Source of the DNA: Thamnaconus septentrionalis
Taxonomy: Eukaryota; Chordata; Actinopteri; Tetraodontiformes; Monacanthidae
NCBI GenBank assembly: GCA_009823395.1
Contig: CM020501.1
Location: 17,154,861-17,218,860, forward strand
DNA: 64,000 nucleotides
Reading direction: 5' to 3'
In this document: positions 28,182 to 38,470 of the stretch, one piece after another
How the letters are laid out: each line of letters starts with the position of its first letter
Numbering within the stretch: position 1 is the stretch's first letter
The notes under the pieces: generated by a model
The model's input: the letters and a program-made list of their open reading frames with translations, nothing else
Database searches by the model: none
What the model was told of the DNA's origin: nothing
Made by a program: the position numbers and the translations under genes

Positions 28182-29534
28182 TCAGTAGGAACGTTTCCAC
28201 GACTTACACAGGATCTTCTGGAAGGCTCGGCGGAAGTCCTGGTTGAAGATGGTGTAGATGACTGGGTTGAGGGAGCTGTTGCAGTAGCCGATCCAGAAGA
28301 AGAACTTGAACAGCGTCTCCGGTATCTGGCACGGCTCCCGGCAGATCCCGTACAGGCTGTAGGAGAAGAAGAAGGGGAACCAGCAGACCACGAAGACGCC
28401 CATGACCACCGCCAGGACGAAGGTGAAGCGCTTCTCCCGCGCGGCTGACGCCTTCTTGCGGCTGACGGTGCTCCGGCGCTTGCGGCGGGATGAGAAGAGC
28501 TCCATGGACTTGGAGCTGGCCCGCGACTTCCTGCTGGAGTACTTGGAAGCGGAGCTGCTCTTGCGGCTGGACTTCCTGTCCTTCCTGTCATCGTGGTGCT
28601 GGTGCTTGGAGGAGCCGGAACCTTTTTTGGGCTTCTCGTCCGAGGAGCTGCTGTCCTCGTAGTCGTCGTCGTGGTCTGTGGCTGGGTGTTTGGGTTGGTT
28701 GGGCAGAGGAGACCCCGCCACCTTCCCCTGGCAATGGCCGTTCTCCTGCTCCTGGTCCTTCATGCTTCCGCCCCGCACCGACTTGAAGGAGCCCCCCTTG
28801 CCCGCGTCAGCTCGGTCCATCCCATTCTCCTGGGGCGAGTCCACGTCCCGCTTCTTCTCCGACATGGTTCTGGTCCTGGTCTTGGCCACCTGGTAGATCC
28901 GGATATAGACCAGAATCATGATCACACAGGGAGCAAAGAAGGAGCCGATGCTGGAGTAGAGGATGTACCAGGTCTCGTCGTTCAGGATGCACTGGCTGGC
29001 CTCGGTGCTGCTCCTGTCCATAGAGATGAGCGGCGGGAAGGAGATGACGGCCGAAATCAGCCACACCACCACGATCATCCCTTTGACCCGCTTGGGCGTT
29101 CTCTTCAAATTGTACTCTACCGCCTGGGTCACTGACCAGTACCGGTCCAAGCTGATGGCACACAGGTGAACGATGGAGGAGGTGCAGAACAGCACGTCCA
29201 GGGCCAGGTAGATGTCGCACCAGATCTTACCGAAGAACCAGTAGCCCATGAGTTCGTTGGCCAGGGAGAAGGGCATGACCAGGGTGGCCACCAGGATGTC
29301 GGCACTGGCCAGCGACACCAGGAAGAGGTTCTGGGGAGGTTTCAGCGCTCTGCTCGTCAGAACCGCGATCACCACCAGGACGTTGCCGACGATGGTGAAC
29401 AAAATGATGAAGCTGACAAGTCCGGCCAGACCCCAGATGGCGAGCTGGCCGTACTGCCGCTGAGAGGTGGCGTTGGAGGAGAGGTTGGCCGCCTCTGCAA
29501 TGTCCTCCAGGCCGGAGCTGTTGGAGAAATTCAT
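28182..29534 (-). CDS. adra2c: Alpha-2 adrenergic receptor, subtype C-like (intronless class-A GPCR)
   Basis: Plasma-membrane receptor for noradrenaline and adrenaline; the family couples to Gi/o, lowers cAMP and acts presynaptically to limit transmitter release. The single exon encodes 450 residues, typical of the family (about 450-460). The extracellular N-terminus has four N-glycosylation sequons (N2, N5, N18, N21). Seven membrane segments lie at about 32-58, 68-93, 103-137, 150-173, 187-213, 368-394 and 405-429. Landmarks: N51 (1.50), D79 (sodium site, 2.50), C106-C182 disulfide, D113 (amine-binding, 3.32), DRY 130-132, W158, TM5 serines S194/S195/S198, CWFP 384-387, Y392, F413, Y417, NPVIY 423-427, tail C443. 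Loop 3 spans about 218-365 and has an acidic EDSSSSDE cluster (293-300) and a Ser/Arg/Lys-rich stretch. Subtype C is favoured by [17 protein letters not shown], the SRASSKS motif near 338 and [11 protein letters not shown]. Start choice: an in-frame TAA lies 25-27 bases upstream, and the context is AGGATGA. A fish-specific alpha-2D paralogue is the main alternative. Confidence 0.95.
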   Translation of the reverse strand: MNFSNSSGLEDIAEAANLSSNATSQRQYGQLAIWGLAGLVSFIILFTIVGNVLVVIAVLTSRALKPPQNLFLVSLASADILVATLVMPFSLANELMGYWFFGKIWCDIYLALDVLFCTSSIVHLCAISLDRYWSVTQAVEYNLKRTPKRVKGMIVVVWLISAVISFPPLISMDRSSTEASQCILNDETWYILYSSIGSFFAPCVIMILVYIRIYQVAKTRTRTMSEKKRDVDSPQENGMDRADAGKGGSFKSVRGGSMKDQEQENGHCQGKVAGSPLPNQPKHPATDHDDDYEDSSSSDEKPKKGSGSSKHQHHDDRKDRKSSRKSSSASKYSSRKSRASSKSMELFSSRRKRRSTVSRKKASAAREKRFTFVLAVVMGVFVVCWFPFFFSYSLYGICREPCQIPETLFKFFFWIGYCNSSLNPVIYTIFNQDFRRAFQKILCKSWKRSY

Positions 29535-29548
29535 CCTGCCGCGCGACT

Positions 29549-29644
29549 TTAGCGAGAATTAAAAAGCGCAAGGAGTAATCCGCATGAGCGTCCGGTTCGG
29601 ATCTGAGCGCATATTTCACTGAAGAGATCCGGCGCAAAAGGCAT
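29549..29644 (-). other. Upstream ORF, 31 codons, ends 14 bases before adra2c
   Basis: The minus-strand ATG at 29644-29642 opens a 31-codon frame that ends at TAA 29551-29549, 14 bases before the receptor ATG and in a different frame. It overlaps the 8-codon uORF. Leader cistrons of this kind restrain translation of some adrenergic receptor mRNAs (established for beta-2). Here only the arrangement is seen and the effect is inferred. Confidence 0.45.
29559..29585 (-). other. Upstream ORF, 8 codons, in frame with adra2c
   Basis: The minus-strand ATG at 29585-29583 reads eight codons (MRITPCAF) and stops at TAA 29561-29559. It is in the same frame as the receptor, so the stop rules out an N-terminal extension and fixes the main start at 29534. 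The context around this ATG (CTC before it) is weak, so scanning ribosomes would probably leak past it. Its presence in the mRNA depends on the unknown start site but is likely this close to the CDS. Confidence 0.5.
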
Positions 29645-29715
29645 AGTTTTCTCTCTGTGTCTCTCTCTCTTTCTCCCCCCCTTTCCTTCCCCTCTTCCCG
29701 CTCACCTGCGGTCTT

Positions 29716-29829
29716 TTACATCCTGTACGCGCGGTCTGCGCTCTGGCACAGAGCGGGGAGACAGACGCGGAGTCGAGAGGCGACGTGCGAAGTCCTAGTT
29801 CCAAATACGCGCAGCGGGAGAATTTCCAT
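29716..29829 (-). other. Upstream ORF, 37 codons, ending in an ATG-TAA start-stop
   Basis: The minus-strand ATG at 29829-29827 reads 37 codons to TAA at 29718-29716. The last sense codon is itself ATG, so 29721-29716 reads ATGTAA, a minimal start-stop uORF. More short ATG frames begin at 29886 and 29870. Whether these lie in the transcript depends on the start site. Confidence 0.35.
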
Positions 29830-29887
29830 GGCTAGAGAGCGGCTCCGTCCTCCTCGCGGTCCTCTCCCATCCCGACTGCGCCCGCAT

Positions 29888-29956
29888 CTCTCCTTCTCCT
29901 CCTCCACCTTCCCTCCCTCCCCCCTCCTCCTCGTCTTCCTCCTCCTCCCTGCTCCC
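29888..29956 (-). promoter_or_regulatory. Polypurine G-run tract in adra2c upstream region
   Basis: The plus strand is almost pure pyrimidine (TCC/CCT-rich). The gene's sense strand is therefore a polypurine run containing GGGGGG-A-GGG-A-GGG-AA-GG, enough G-runs for a possible G-quadruplex or a triplex-prone element. Polypurine tracts near CpG-island promoters often bind Sp1- or MAZ-type factors. The structure is seen; the function is inferred. Confidence 0.4.
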
Positions 29957-30237
29957 AGCTGACAGGGGGTTTGTAACAACCACGTGTCTTTCCCCTCCCC
30001 GTGATTGGAAACCGGTGGCGCCGCGCTCCCAAAGTGTTTTGGAAGGAGACGTGAGGGGAGTGGATGTAGAAATAATGTGGGTATGAAATAATCCCAGCGG
30101 TCTAATCAGTCGGTGAGGGAGCTCTTGTTTTACAATCGGGGCGCTGCTTCGGTTTCCCAGAATCATCGTCTGCGCAGACTCACAAACCGGTGAGCGGATC
30201 TTTTCACTGACTTGTGAAACTCGTCCTCGGCGTCTCT

Positions 30238-30307
30238 TCCTTTCTTCCTTTCTTTCTTTCTTTCTTTCTTGCTTTCTTGCTTTCTTGCTTTCTTGCTTTC
30301 TTTCTTT
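30238..30307 (+). repeat. (TTTC)n repeat with TTGC variants
   Basis: A 70-base pyrimidine-rich array of TTTC with four evenly spaced GC interruptions, just upstream of the adra2c promoter block. It is polypurine on the gene's strand. Confidence 0.92.
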
Positions 30308-31064
30308 GAAAACAGATCACGAGTCAAGTGGCGCTGCCGTCAGGGCGCAGCGAGCGGAGCGTGCCGTGTGCGCTCGCGTCCTTCCGTGCGCACGCTGGAG
30401 GTCAGTGTTGCAGCAGCGTAGCACCGCAGCGGGGGGCAAACGCAACATGCCAACGCAAACACGATGCAGATGAGATGCGTGATTATCAAACCCACCCCGC
30501 CGCCAGGTCAGCGCTGGCGCGCGCTTGCACGCACAGTACTCGCCCCCTCCCTCATCCCCCCGTCCAACATACACACACACCCTCGCCTCCCGTGACCTTG
30601 CAAGTGGAAACTTGTATTGTCTCCTCGCCCTCCCCATTAGTTTGTGTTGTTTGCGTTGTTGGTAATTGTGTGGATAAGAAGATTACAGGATTACACAGCG
30701 CTCGTGGCTTCGATATGGATGAGAATCACTCTGCTGCTGAGTGACAGGAGGCTGATGTGGCACTCCAGGTGCTCACTCATGTGCATGGCGATCCACCTAC
30801 ACAGGAGAACTGTGCTTTCTTTATCAGATTACTGGTAAAGCGCTTTTTGCATAAAGCTAATACTCTACTTTCATCAATTACATAATTTCATGCCTCGTCT
30901 TTCCCCTTGTCTGGCATCATAAGAGGCAATTAAAGGTCTGAAGCCACCCTGACGTCACTCTCACGAAGTCTTGGCTGAAGTTGACTTGACATTTACTTCC
31001 CCCATGTCACGCGTATAGGCACACGTCTTCTTTCCCCGGACATCGTGGTACGTCTCTTTTGACT

Positions 31065-31270
31065 CTCTGGCCCCATTAACCTTCTCCAAATTGGATGGCG
31101 CAGCCACTCGGAGAGAAAGGCCTCTCTCCTCTTTGGCACGCAGCCTGGTATTAAGCTCCCGGACCAGTGTGTTTATTGACCGGTCCGCTGGCTAAGTACC
31201 TGTAATTAATCACAGAGCACTGGGCCATATTGAATTAAAGAGCAAGACTCAGCCGCAAAGAAACGCTCGG
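31065..31270. promoter_or_regulatory. Candidate conserved non-coding element
   Basis: A repeat-free, complex stretch 1.5 kb upstream of adra2c with several homeodomain-type cores (CCATTAACC, GGTATTAAGC, TGTAATTAATCA, TTGAATTAAAG) between C+G-containing blocks. This is the texture usual for vertebrate enhancers. Conservation cannot be tested here. Confidence 0.25.
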
Positions 31271-34200
31271 GTTCCAACTGATCCTTATTGATGCTGTGGA
31301 GGAGTGAGGAGAGCCCCGGCGGCTTTGGGGTGGTCCACCCCTCCCCAAGACCGCAGCTGACGATATTATTCCCACATTTGTCCACTCCGCCCCCTCCAAG
31401 GCACGGCTGTTGCTCATGCGGCGCGTTTAAATCGAACTGGGGCTGCAGCGGGGAACCTTTAGGTCGGGGAGGAAGCAGTGTAAGCTGATTTTGAACGGAC
31501 AGATGAGCCTTATTACGGTCATTAGGCTGTGTCCCTGGGCCACAGCTCTGCCCACATAATTGGGGCGCCGGTGAGTGATCTTAGCCTTTACCAAACCCTT
31601 TCCTCGTTATCAACTTTGGTGCTCTGCTCCAAGGAAAGAAGTTGGCTCCTCCTGCTGCTCTGCGGCAGAACTCGTGCCGAGGAGACCGCCTCGATTGCGT
31701 CTTTATCTCTCTAGTGCCTTTCTAATACTAAATAATCCTTTTTTTCTACTTTTTTTTTCTTCTTTGTTCCTGGTGTGCTAGCGTGACCCTCATGTATCCT
31801 TGTGAGAGTGCCCCTTTTGGTTTTGCTGTTTTTATGGGGTTTTTTTTGCACTTCTTCGTCAAGTGCGACACTGCAGCAGTGTGGAGTGTTAGGAAGGAGG
31901 AGACGCTCAAAGCTTTCTATAAATAACTGACTTTACAAGGACTTTTTCATCCTGGCTCTGATCAGAGGTTTTTTTTTTAACTATTCATTTGTTGTGAACA
32001 ACATATATCCCAGTTTCAGTAACCAGTCTTGTCCCTGAGTGTGGGACAGCTGGTTTTGCATCATACAGAAATAAAATAGAGTGCTGCAGCAACAAACATG
32101 GCAGCTGCAACAAGAGTATCCGATTCCTGGTTGAACAGTAAAACAGAGTTTTGTCCCGCAATAACTTAATACTACCGGAAATGTAAACAGGCAGAAGCTG
32201 GAAACTTGGCCTGTTCAACTCTGGGGCAAACGGGTTACAAGACATAACAATTTCTGAACAATATCTGACCTATGGGACATTGAAACCATGTTGGAATTTG
32301 ATAATGTCGAATCCGCAATAAGCCACAGTGGTCTTCCTTTTCTCTCATGACCAAATCTACTGACCATGGTTTGCATCACAGGTAGTAGCAGAAACATTCA
32401 GAGCCACTAAAGTTTATTTTTCTCTCCTTGTGCGCACAAGTTAATGACCAAACAAAAATAATTTTATTGTGCATAAAGATATTGGGACTTCAGGGGCTGC
32501 ATACAAATACACTAATTAGAAACTGTTACACTGATGTTGATCCTATGACCAGACATAAGAATGTTCAGTTACTCCAAACCAATTGGGCCAAAATGCGATG
32601 AACTGACAGTCTGGGGTAAATCTCAAAAATAGTATAGTCCATTTAAATTCTATGAGAAAGACCTTTGGTTGGAAGAATTCACACAGTCACACTTGAGAAA
32701 CTGTCTGGCCATCCTGCTCATGCCATATCATCGCACCATCAGCTGCCAGCAGGAACAAAAAAAGCCGCAGGTGTCGATCCACATGCTGTGTATAAGAGTT
32801 CTTAATCGTGTGCCTGCGGTTAACGTGCATTATTGTACAGCCCAAGCTCACAATACCAAATCAGCTGCGTGCTAACAGGGCTAATTCCCCTTTGAAATCC
32901 AATCTGCTGCCACTAATGACGTTTCCAATTTTCCCGGCCGCTCTAATGTGCAGTTCTTTCAAATGTACTCTTCAAAAGGAGGTATGGTCCCAGTTGTTGA
33001 CAGTGATAAATAGCAGCCACAGCAGGGCAGACAACTATACAGCTGAGAACAAATAGTTCAGGGAAGCAAGATCCCGCCCGGGGGAGTTCTCCCCTCACTA
33101 ACGTCACCTCACGGAGGAAGGCCTGCTCCTTATCTACAGCAGCTCACCTTTCCGTGGACAATAATTGATTTCACTCCAGACGGCCTAGTTGGATTTTGCT
33201 TTTTGAGAGCCAGCGAAGAAATATGACTGGAATTTGGCAATTTTGGCAATAAAGTCATTTCTTTTACTTTTGAGAGATTTCTGCCCCCCAGAGTCTGAAA
33301 TTCAACACTATGCACACTAGGAATGTGATTAAAAGGGAACTCAGGGAAAAGAGAAAGTGTTAATTTTTGTGAGCAGACAGAATTTAAAAACATTCAGTGC
33401 TGTTCTTGCGCTCAAAGTCCAACCTCTGAGCATCCCCTCCAACCAGCAGAAGGGTCTCACCAAATTAATGGTTGGATTTTGCATAACAAAGTGTGACTGC
33501 ACTCAACTTTAATCAGCTTCATGTCTAACAGCAGCCAGATGAAAACCCACCTCGGTTCCTCTGGCAATAAATTAGTGCGTAGGCTGGTTAACACTGCAGA
33601 ATATTTTGAGCTGTAAGAGAGGAGCTAGAACTGCTGTAGTGGACAGGAATGATTGGTGTGGTGCCACTGGAAAAGCACAGAGAGAACCGCAAAGACTCAG
33701 CAAGTCGGGGAGGTCTCCTTTCAAAGTGGTCTTTAACTGTTACTTCAACATCCTTTCAGGTCCGATAAAATAGGGATTCAAGTTATTCCATGAACCTTTA
33801 AAAAAAAAAAACTTGGGAAGTGATGAATAATATTTAAAACAAAATATATATTTTGCAAACATACTTACAGTCTTGAAATTACATAAAACTTCCAAAAAGC
33901 GAAACAAATGCTGTCCCTTCAAACTGCAGAGCATCACTTTCTTACTCAAAAGCTTAGAAACACAATTTAAACGTAATTAAATCTGCATCTGTTTATTCTT
34001 CAGACTAAATGAGATCCCTGAAGAATGTTTTCATGAGACCCACCGAACGTCTGTTATCTCATTTGCTCATGGAGAACCAGGCTGTTTATCTTTGCTTTGT
34101 TTTATTTCTTCCTACGTCCGTAGACCAGTTTATAAAAAGAATCACAGTAAGTACATTTTTGTTTTTATTTTTTTTCTGTCTGGAACCGAGTCTGTCATTA

Positions 34201-36421
34201 TCTTTGTTCCAAACCCGTGAGTAGACTTCCTCCTTCGCACCCATCAGTTTTTATGGCGGTAGCAATAAAAAGAAAGAGAATAAGCAAATCTCCTGCGGCT
34301 GTACAGAGAAAACTAGATTACAGAAGTGTGAAGTTTACCAGCCTGCACAAAAAATGCATTATGGAGATATGTTTGACAGTAAATGAGCCCTGTTATGACA
34401 AAAGAATGCTCACAAAAACTAAACTAAACCAAACTTTGCTGTCCGTCACAGTTTTAAGTACAGCTTTCAGCACAGCCTTGGAATAAAAAAGATGCAACAG
34501 TTCTCACAAACTATGTGAGGAAAGTGAAACCAAGATGGTTGTTTTAACTGCAAACAAACTAGTGCAGAAGCAGTGATGTCAACACCTTTAGGAATGTACT
34601 AAATATACCCTTCATATATCTTGTTCTTACTGGGACATGAAACTTTTCAGCGTGTGGTTCACCCACCAAAGAGGCTTCATGATATTTTCCTCTAGCTTTG
34701 GAAATTCCTGCCCCTCCCCCTGCATGAGCACGGTGAACTTGGTGACCCCGATCAGTCTCTCGGTTCAGGCACCTTTATGAGGTCAGTACTTAAATCTATA
34801 AGGGCCTTTGCCTGCGTCTGCTGTCATAACATATTCAGGTCATTCAGTTATTTAAGTGAGTAGGTGGAGTTGTCAAGATCTCATGATTGATCTTCCTGTT
34901 GTCTTCATCCTTCAAAAGGATGTATTGAGTTTTGAATATTTAACATCAGAGACAGAAACCAAATGAAAACTGAAAATTAGGCAAACAGGCGGTTATCCAT
35001 ACTGAAAGACAACCGCTCAACAGGGCCGAGTATTGGAAGTGATCGCTTTGTTCCCTCCGCTCACACTTCTCCTTGACCAAGTTCATTTCTCTGTCTCCTC
35101 AATGTCTGTCCGTCCGTCCTTCGGGGCCTTCACGAGTTCACCGAAGAAGTTTGAGGTTCCTCAGAATCATCCAAGCTCATGTTGTTGCAACAGCTCTGAA
35201 TTCTGCATTCAAATTTATTTCATGCTGCACTATTTTTTTTTGTCTCCATGGAGGCAGAATGTTGGTGAGATGGAAAGTTCATGTTTTTTTGAACTCATGA
35301 TCTCCTTCGCATTTTTATATTTTTTTAAGCTTTTGCTTTGTCTTCAGGACTGTTTGTGTCTGGAGACAGATATTCTGAAGGCTTTCTTCAAAGTTCAGGG
35401 TTGAGAGGATTCAAGCAGACCTCAGCTCACGTCAGCCAGCATACTCAACAGGGAACTGCCGGCTGACACTGTTGTTTTATTATTACACCTCTCTACACAC
35501 CTTATCATCCGCATTTCAACCTTTAAAATCTGCGAGATTCATATCAGCTGCTCCTTCAAACTCGAAGGCTCGTCGCGGCAGCACCGCTCACGGGTTCAAG
35601 GCTGACGCGCTTCGCTTGAGTGCGAGTGTAAATGCGTACAACGTGCTCTATCCACACTCGGCTCTCGTCCTGAATGCAGCGGTTGCTACGTGCGTGCGCA
35701 CCAGATGAACACATCTTTATTCAGTCAGAAAACTGCAGCAAACGTCGGTTCCCTCCTTCTGCAGCATCATGGCCTGCTGGAGGTTCAGCACCACGGAGAG
35801 CGCCTCGTGCTGCATGCGGCGGCATCGCGGTGGAATTGCCTCGAGAGAAAGTACACATACACGCGCACTCACACACACAGCTGCACCCCTCCATCCATCA
35901 CCTCTGTCCTTTACTGCAGTGTTTTATCTCCATCTTGTGAACAGAGGCGTGGGATAAGCGTTTCCTCCTCCGTCCCACCTCGCTGTCCTCTCGGCCTGAA
36001 GTGTCCATTTATAGCTCGACGCTACTTGATTGGCTCGTCCATCTCCCGCTACAGATGTGTGGCGAGGACCTCGGCGTCTCTCTATTCCCGCCGTCACTTC
36101 TAGTCCTCGGGCTTTAACCCGTTCAGAAGGATGATTCCCCAGACTCCGCCCCCCCTCCATCCCCAATCGTTTGACTCCCGCCCTAATAGGGATCACTTTT
36201 TACTTCTTTCGCTTTGCGGTGGAGCCTTCACTGATGTCAGGCTTGCTTTCAGCCCGTCGGTCTCCCCCGTCTATCATGTGCTCTGCTGGTCTACGTCCGG
36301 TGATAACACCTGAGGGATGAGGAGGGAGTGGAAATATGCTAAACCCCGAGCAGCTGCTCCGCTTCTTTCCTTGCATTTAGTCCTGTTTTCTCTACCTCAT
36401 TATCGCCAGTTCTGGTGGTCC

Positions 36422-36443
36422 GTGTGTGTGTGTGTGTGTGTGT
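36422..36443 (+). repeat. (GT)n microsatellite
   Basis: Eleven GT units. Confidence 0.9.
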
Positions 36444-36571
36444 ATGTCTGTATCTTTGCCACACAGATGAACTCAAGCCATAAATTAACAAATCAGAGTG
36501 GAGACGGTGCAGGGAAGCGGTTGATCCTCCACTAGTGTTACTGCCGGTGATCAACTCTGGTATTTACGGCC

Positions 36572-36611
36572 TGTGTGTGTGTGTGTGTGTGTCTGTGTTT
36601 GTGTGTGTGAG
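36572..36611 (+). repeat. (GT)n microsatellite, interrupted
   Basis: Two GT blocks separated by TCTGTGTTT. Confidence 0.85.
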
Positions 36612-38400
36612 CATTTGTGTATGTATCCTTGGACTGACTGTCTGGTAGTTTTGTGTTCATGTATATTGCAGCGACGGCTGATGGATGTCGCGGTGACACA
36701 CAGGGACTGCCTGTCAAGCCGCTCCTCCCTCCCTCCGTCTCTCCCTCCCCCATTTTCTCCCCTCAGCTTTTCTTTTCGTCACACGGCAAAAAAACATCGA
36801 CCCAATTCAAAACAGTCGACGTCACCAGGGCTGTTGTTTTTTTTCTTTGTTTTTTTTTTTCAAACTCTCAGTCGAGCAGCTTCGATCGTTATGACTCAAC
36901 AACTGTGAAATCATTAGCCGCCATGCTCCTGCGAACTGCTAACGTCACGCCACACAAACAAGAGGGGCAAAGCGCGGTTGGCGGGGGCGGGCAGAGGGAG
37001 GGGGAGAGGCGGGACAAAAACAGAATGCGATAAAAGATGGAGAGTAGAGGCGGGAGGAAAAGTGAAATAAAGAGAGCACTGTTTCTCCTTTAATCGTGTA
37101 AAGAGAAGAAAGAAGCCCTGCGAGACAAGAATGAAGCAGGACAGAATGAGATGGAGAGATACAGAGATGTGGGTGGTTGTTGGAGAAAAGACAATCGTAA
37201 CTACATTAGGAGCTCTATAGCCTCAGGCACAGACAATATTGCATTTCCCGCTGAGGGAGAGGAAGAAAAAAAAAAGACACGACAACGACAACAACAACAC
37301 AAAAACAAGCCCATAAAGGATCGCGGCGGGTTCACTGTTCTGCCCATGCGGAGCTGCTGCTCAGCGTTAACACACCGAGGCAAACACGCAGCCAAACGCA
37401 CTCCCACACGCACGTTTTTAATTTTATTTTTAAGATTCCACTTTGGGTCATTTAGTTTCCAACCACCATCCACAGGCTCCTGCACTGTGTGTGAGAAAAC
37501 TGTGTGGAAGTTCAGGTGTGGAAGTTTTAAAAAGTAAAGTTCTATCAGCAACACAACATCCTGGAATAATAATGATTTTTTTTTATTTAATTTAATTTTC
37601 CCTTTTTTTCTAAAGTAGCCATCTCAGTCGTCAGCCTTAATGTGATTCAGCTGCCAGTGAAAATTGCTCTGAAAGTAGTAAACGCTACAAAAAAAATCTC
37701 ACTTCTACAGAAGATGATGATGTTATTGAATTTTATGTGTCTGTGAGTTCAACAGAATCAATATTGTTGTTTGTTTTTTTTTGCTTTGGTGCCAAAGTTC
37801 ATCTGATCCTCATTTCCTGTAAATTATGCATTATGGGGATAAAAGGGAGGAAATGGAATTTTATTATTAATATTATTGTTACTTACTCAACAAAAGGTGC
37901 TGGGGATGGATGAGATGTGTTGAACAGATCCATCATATTCAGCTTCGCTTGAATATTTCAACATTTGTCTCGGTCACTGTGTTTGCATTTGCTCTGGACC
38001 TGAAGTGACGAACATGTGAAGTGACTTTGCCAACGCAAAAGCAACGAGACTCATTTACCCAAATGTACTGTACATTACAGTAAAACACGCTCCCCCTTCC
38101 AGTCCCCTCCACCCTTTTAATTACGAGGCTGTGAAACTGTTCATTTACCAGTCAAAACACAGCACATCGCCTCCGCCGCTGGGCAGCGGATCGCAGCACC
38201 TCACGCCACCGCACGCGGAAACAGGAAGCTCGCGGCAGCAGCGACGGCGGAGTCGGCTGAAATCAAGTCTGCGCAACCTCATCTTCTCTGCGCTGGGCTG
38301 CGTGTGAAATTGGCTGCACGGCCCAGTGCGGCGTGTGTGTGTAATTAACGTGACCTTTTACTGACTATTACACCCATCTGTTTACACAGACTGTCTGAGG

Positions 38401-38470
38401 CCACGGGGGGAGCTGGGGAGGGGGGGTGGTGGTGGTGGTGGTGGTGGTGGTGGTGGTGGTGGTGGGCGGG
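38401..38470 (+). repeat. G-rich tract with (GGT)13
   Basis: G runs (GGGGGG, GGGG, GGGGGG) followed by 13 perfect GGT units (38425-38463) and GGGCGGG. It lies in a C+G-rich patch (about 38150-38530). Dense G-runs on one strand make quadruplex formation plausible. Confidence 0.92.

Larger units (their letters stand above)
29535..30210 (-). promoter_or_regulatory. adra2c 5' leader and putative promoter (TATA-less, C+G-rich)
   Basis: The C+G-rich block that covers the receptor continues upstream to about 30.2 kb. On the gene's strand I see a CCAAT box (plus-strand ATTGG at 30004-30008), a CACGTG E-box at 29981-29986 and a polypurine tract (plus-strand CCT/TCC-rich 29888-29956). No TATAAA is visible on the minus strand in this interval. 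CpG dinucleotides are frequent, for example 29720-29860. This fits a CpG-island promoter, as is usual for amine receptor genes. The transcription start cannot be fixed from sequence, so the split between leader and promoter is inference. Confidence 0.55.

Noticed and set aside
27959..28591. 210-codon minus-strand frame rich in Ser/Ala/Pro/Arg
   Set aside because: Overlaps the receptor in another frame; composition is what a C+G-rich CDS gives when read out of frame.
28593..29135. 180-codon plus-strand frame and its neighbours at 28083-28448 and 29166-29552
   Set aside because: Antisense shadows of the receptor CDS, with no independent domain or start context.
29227..29637. 136-codon minus-strand frame overlapping the receptor start
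   Set aside because: The apparent start is a TTG, not ATG, and the rest is the receptor read in the wrong frame.
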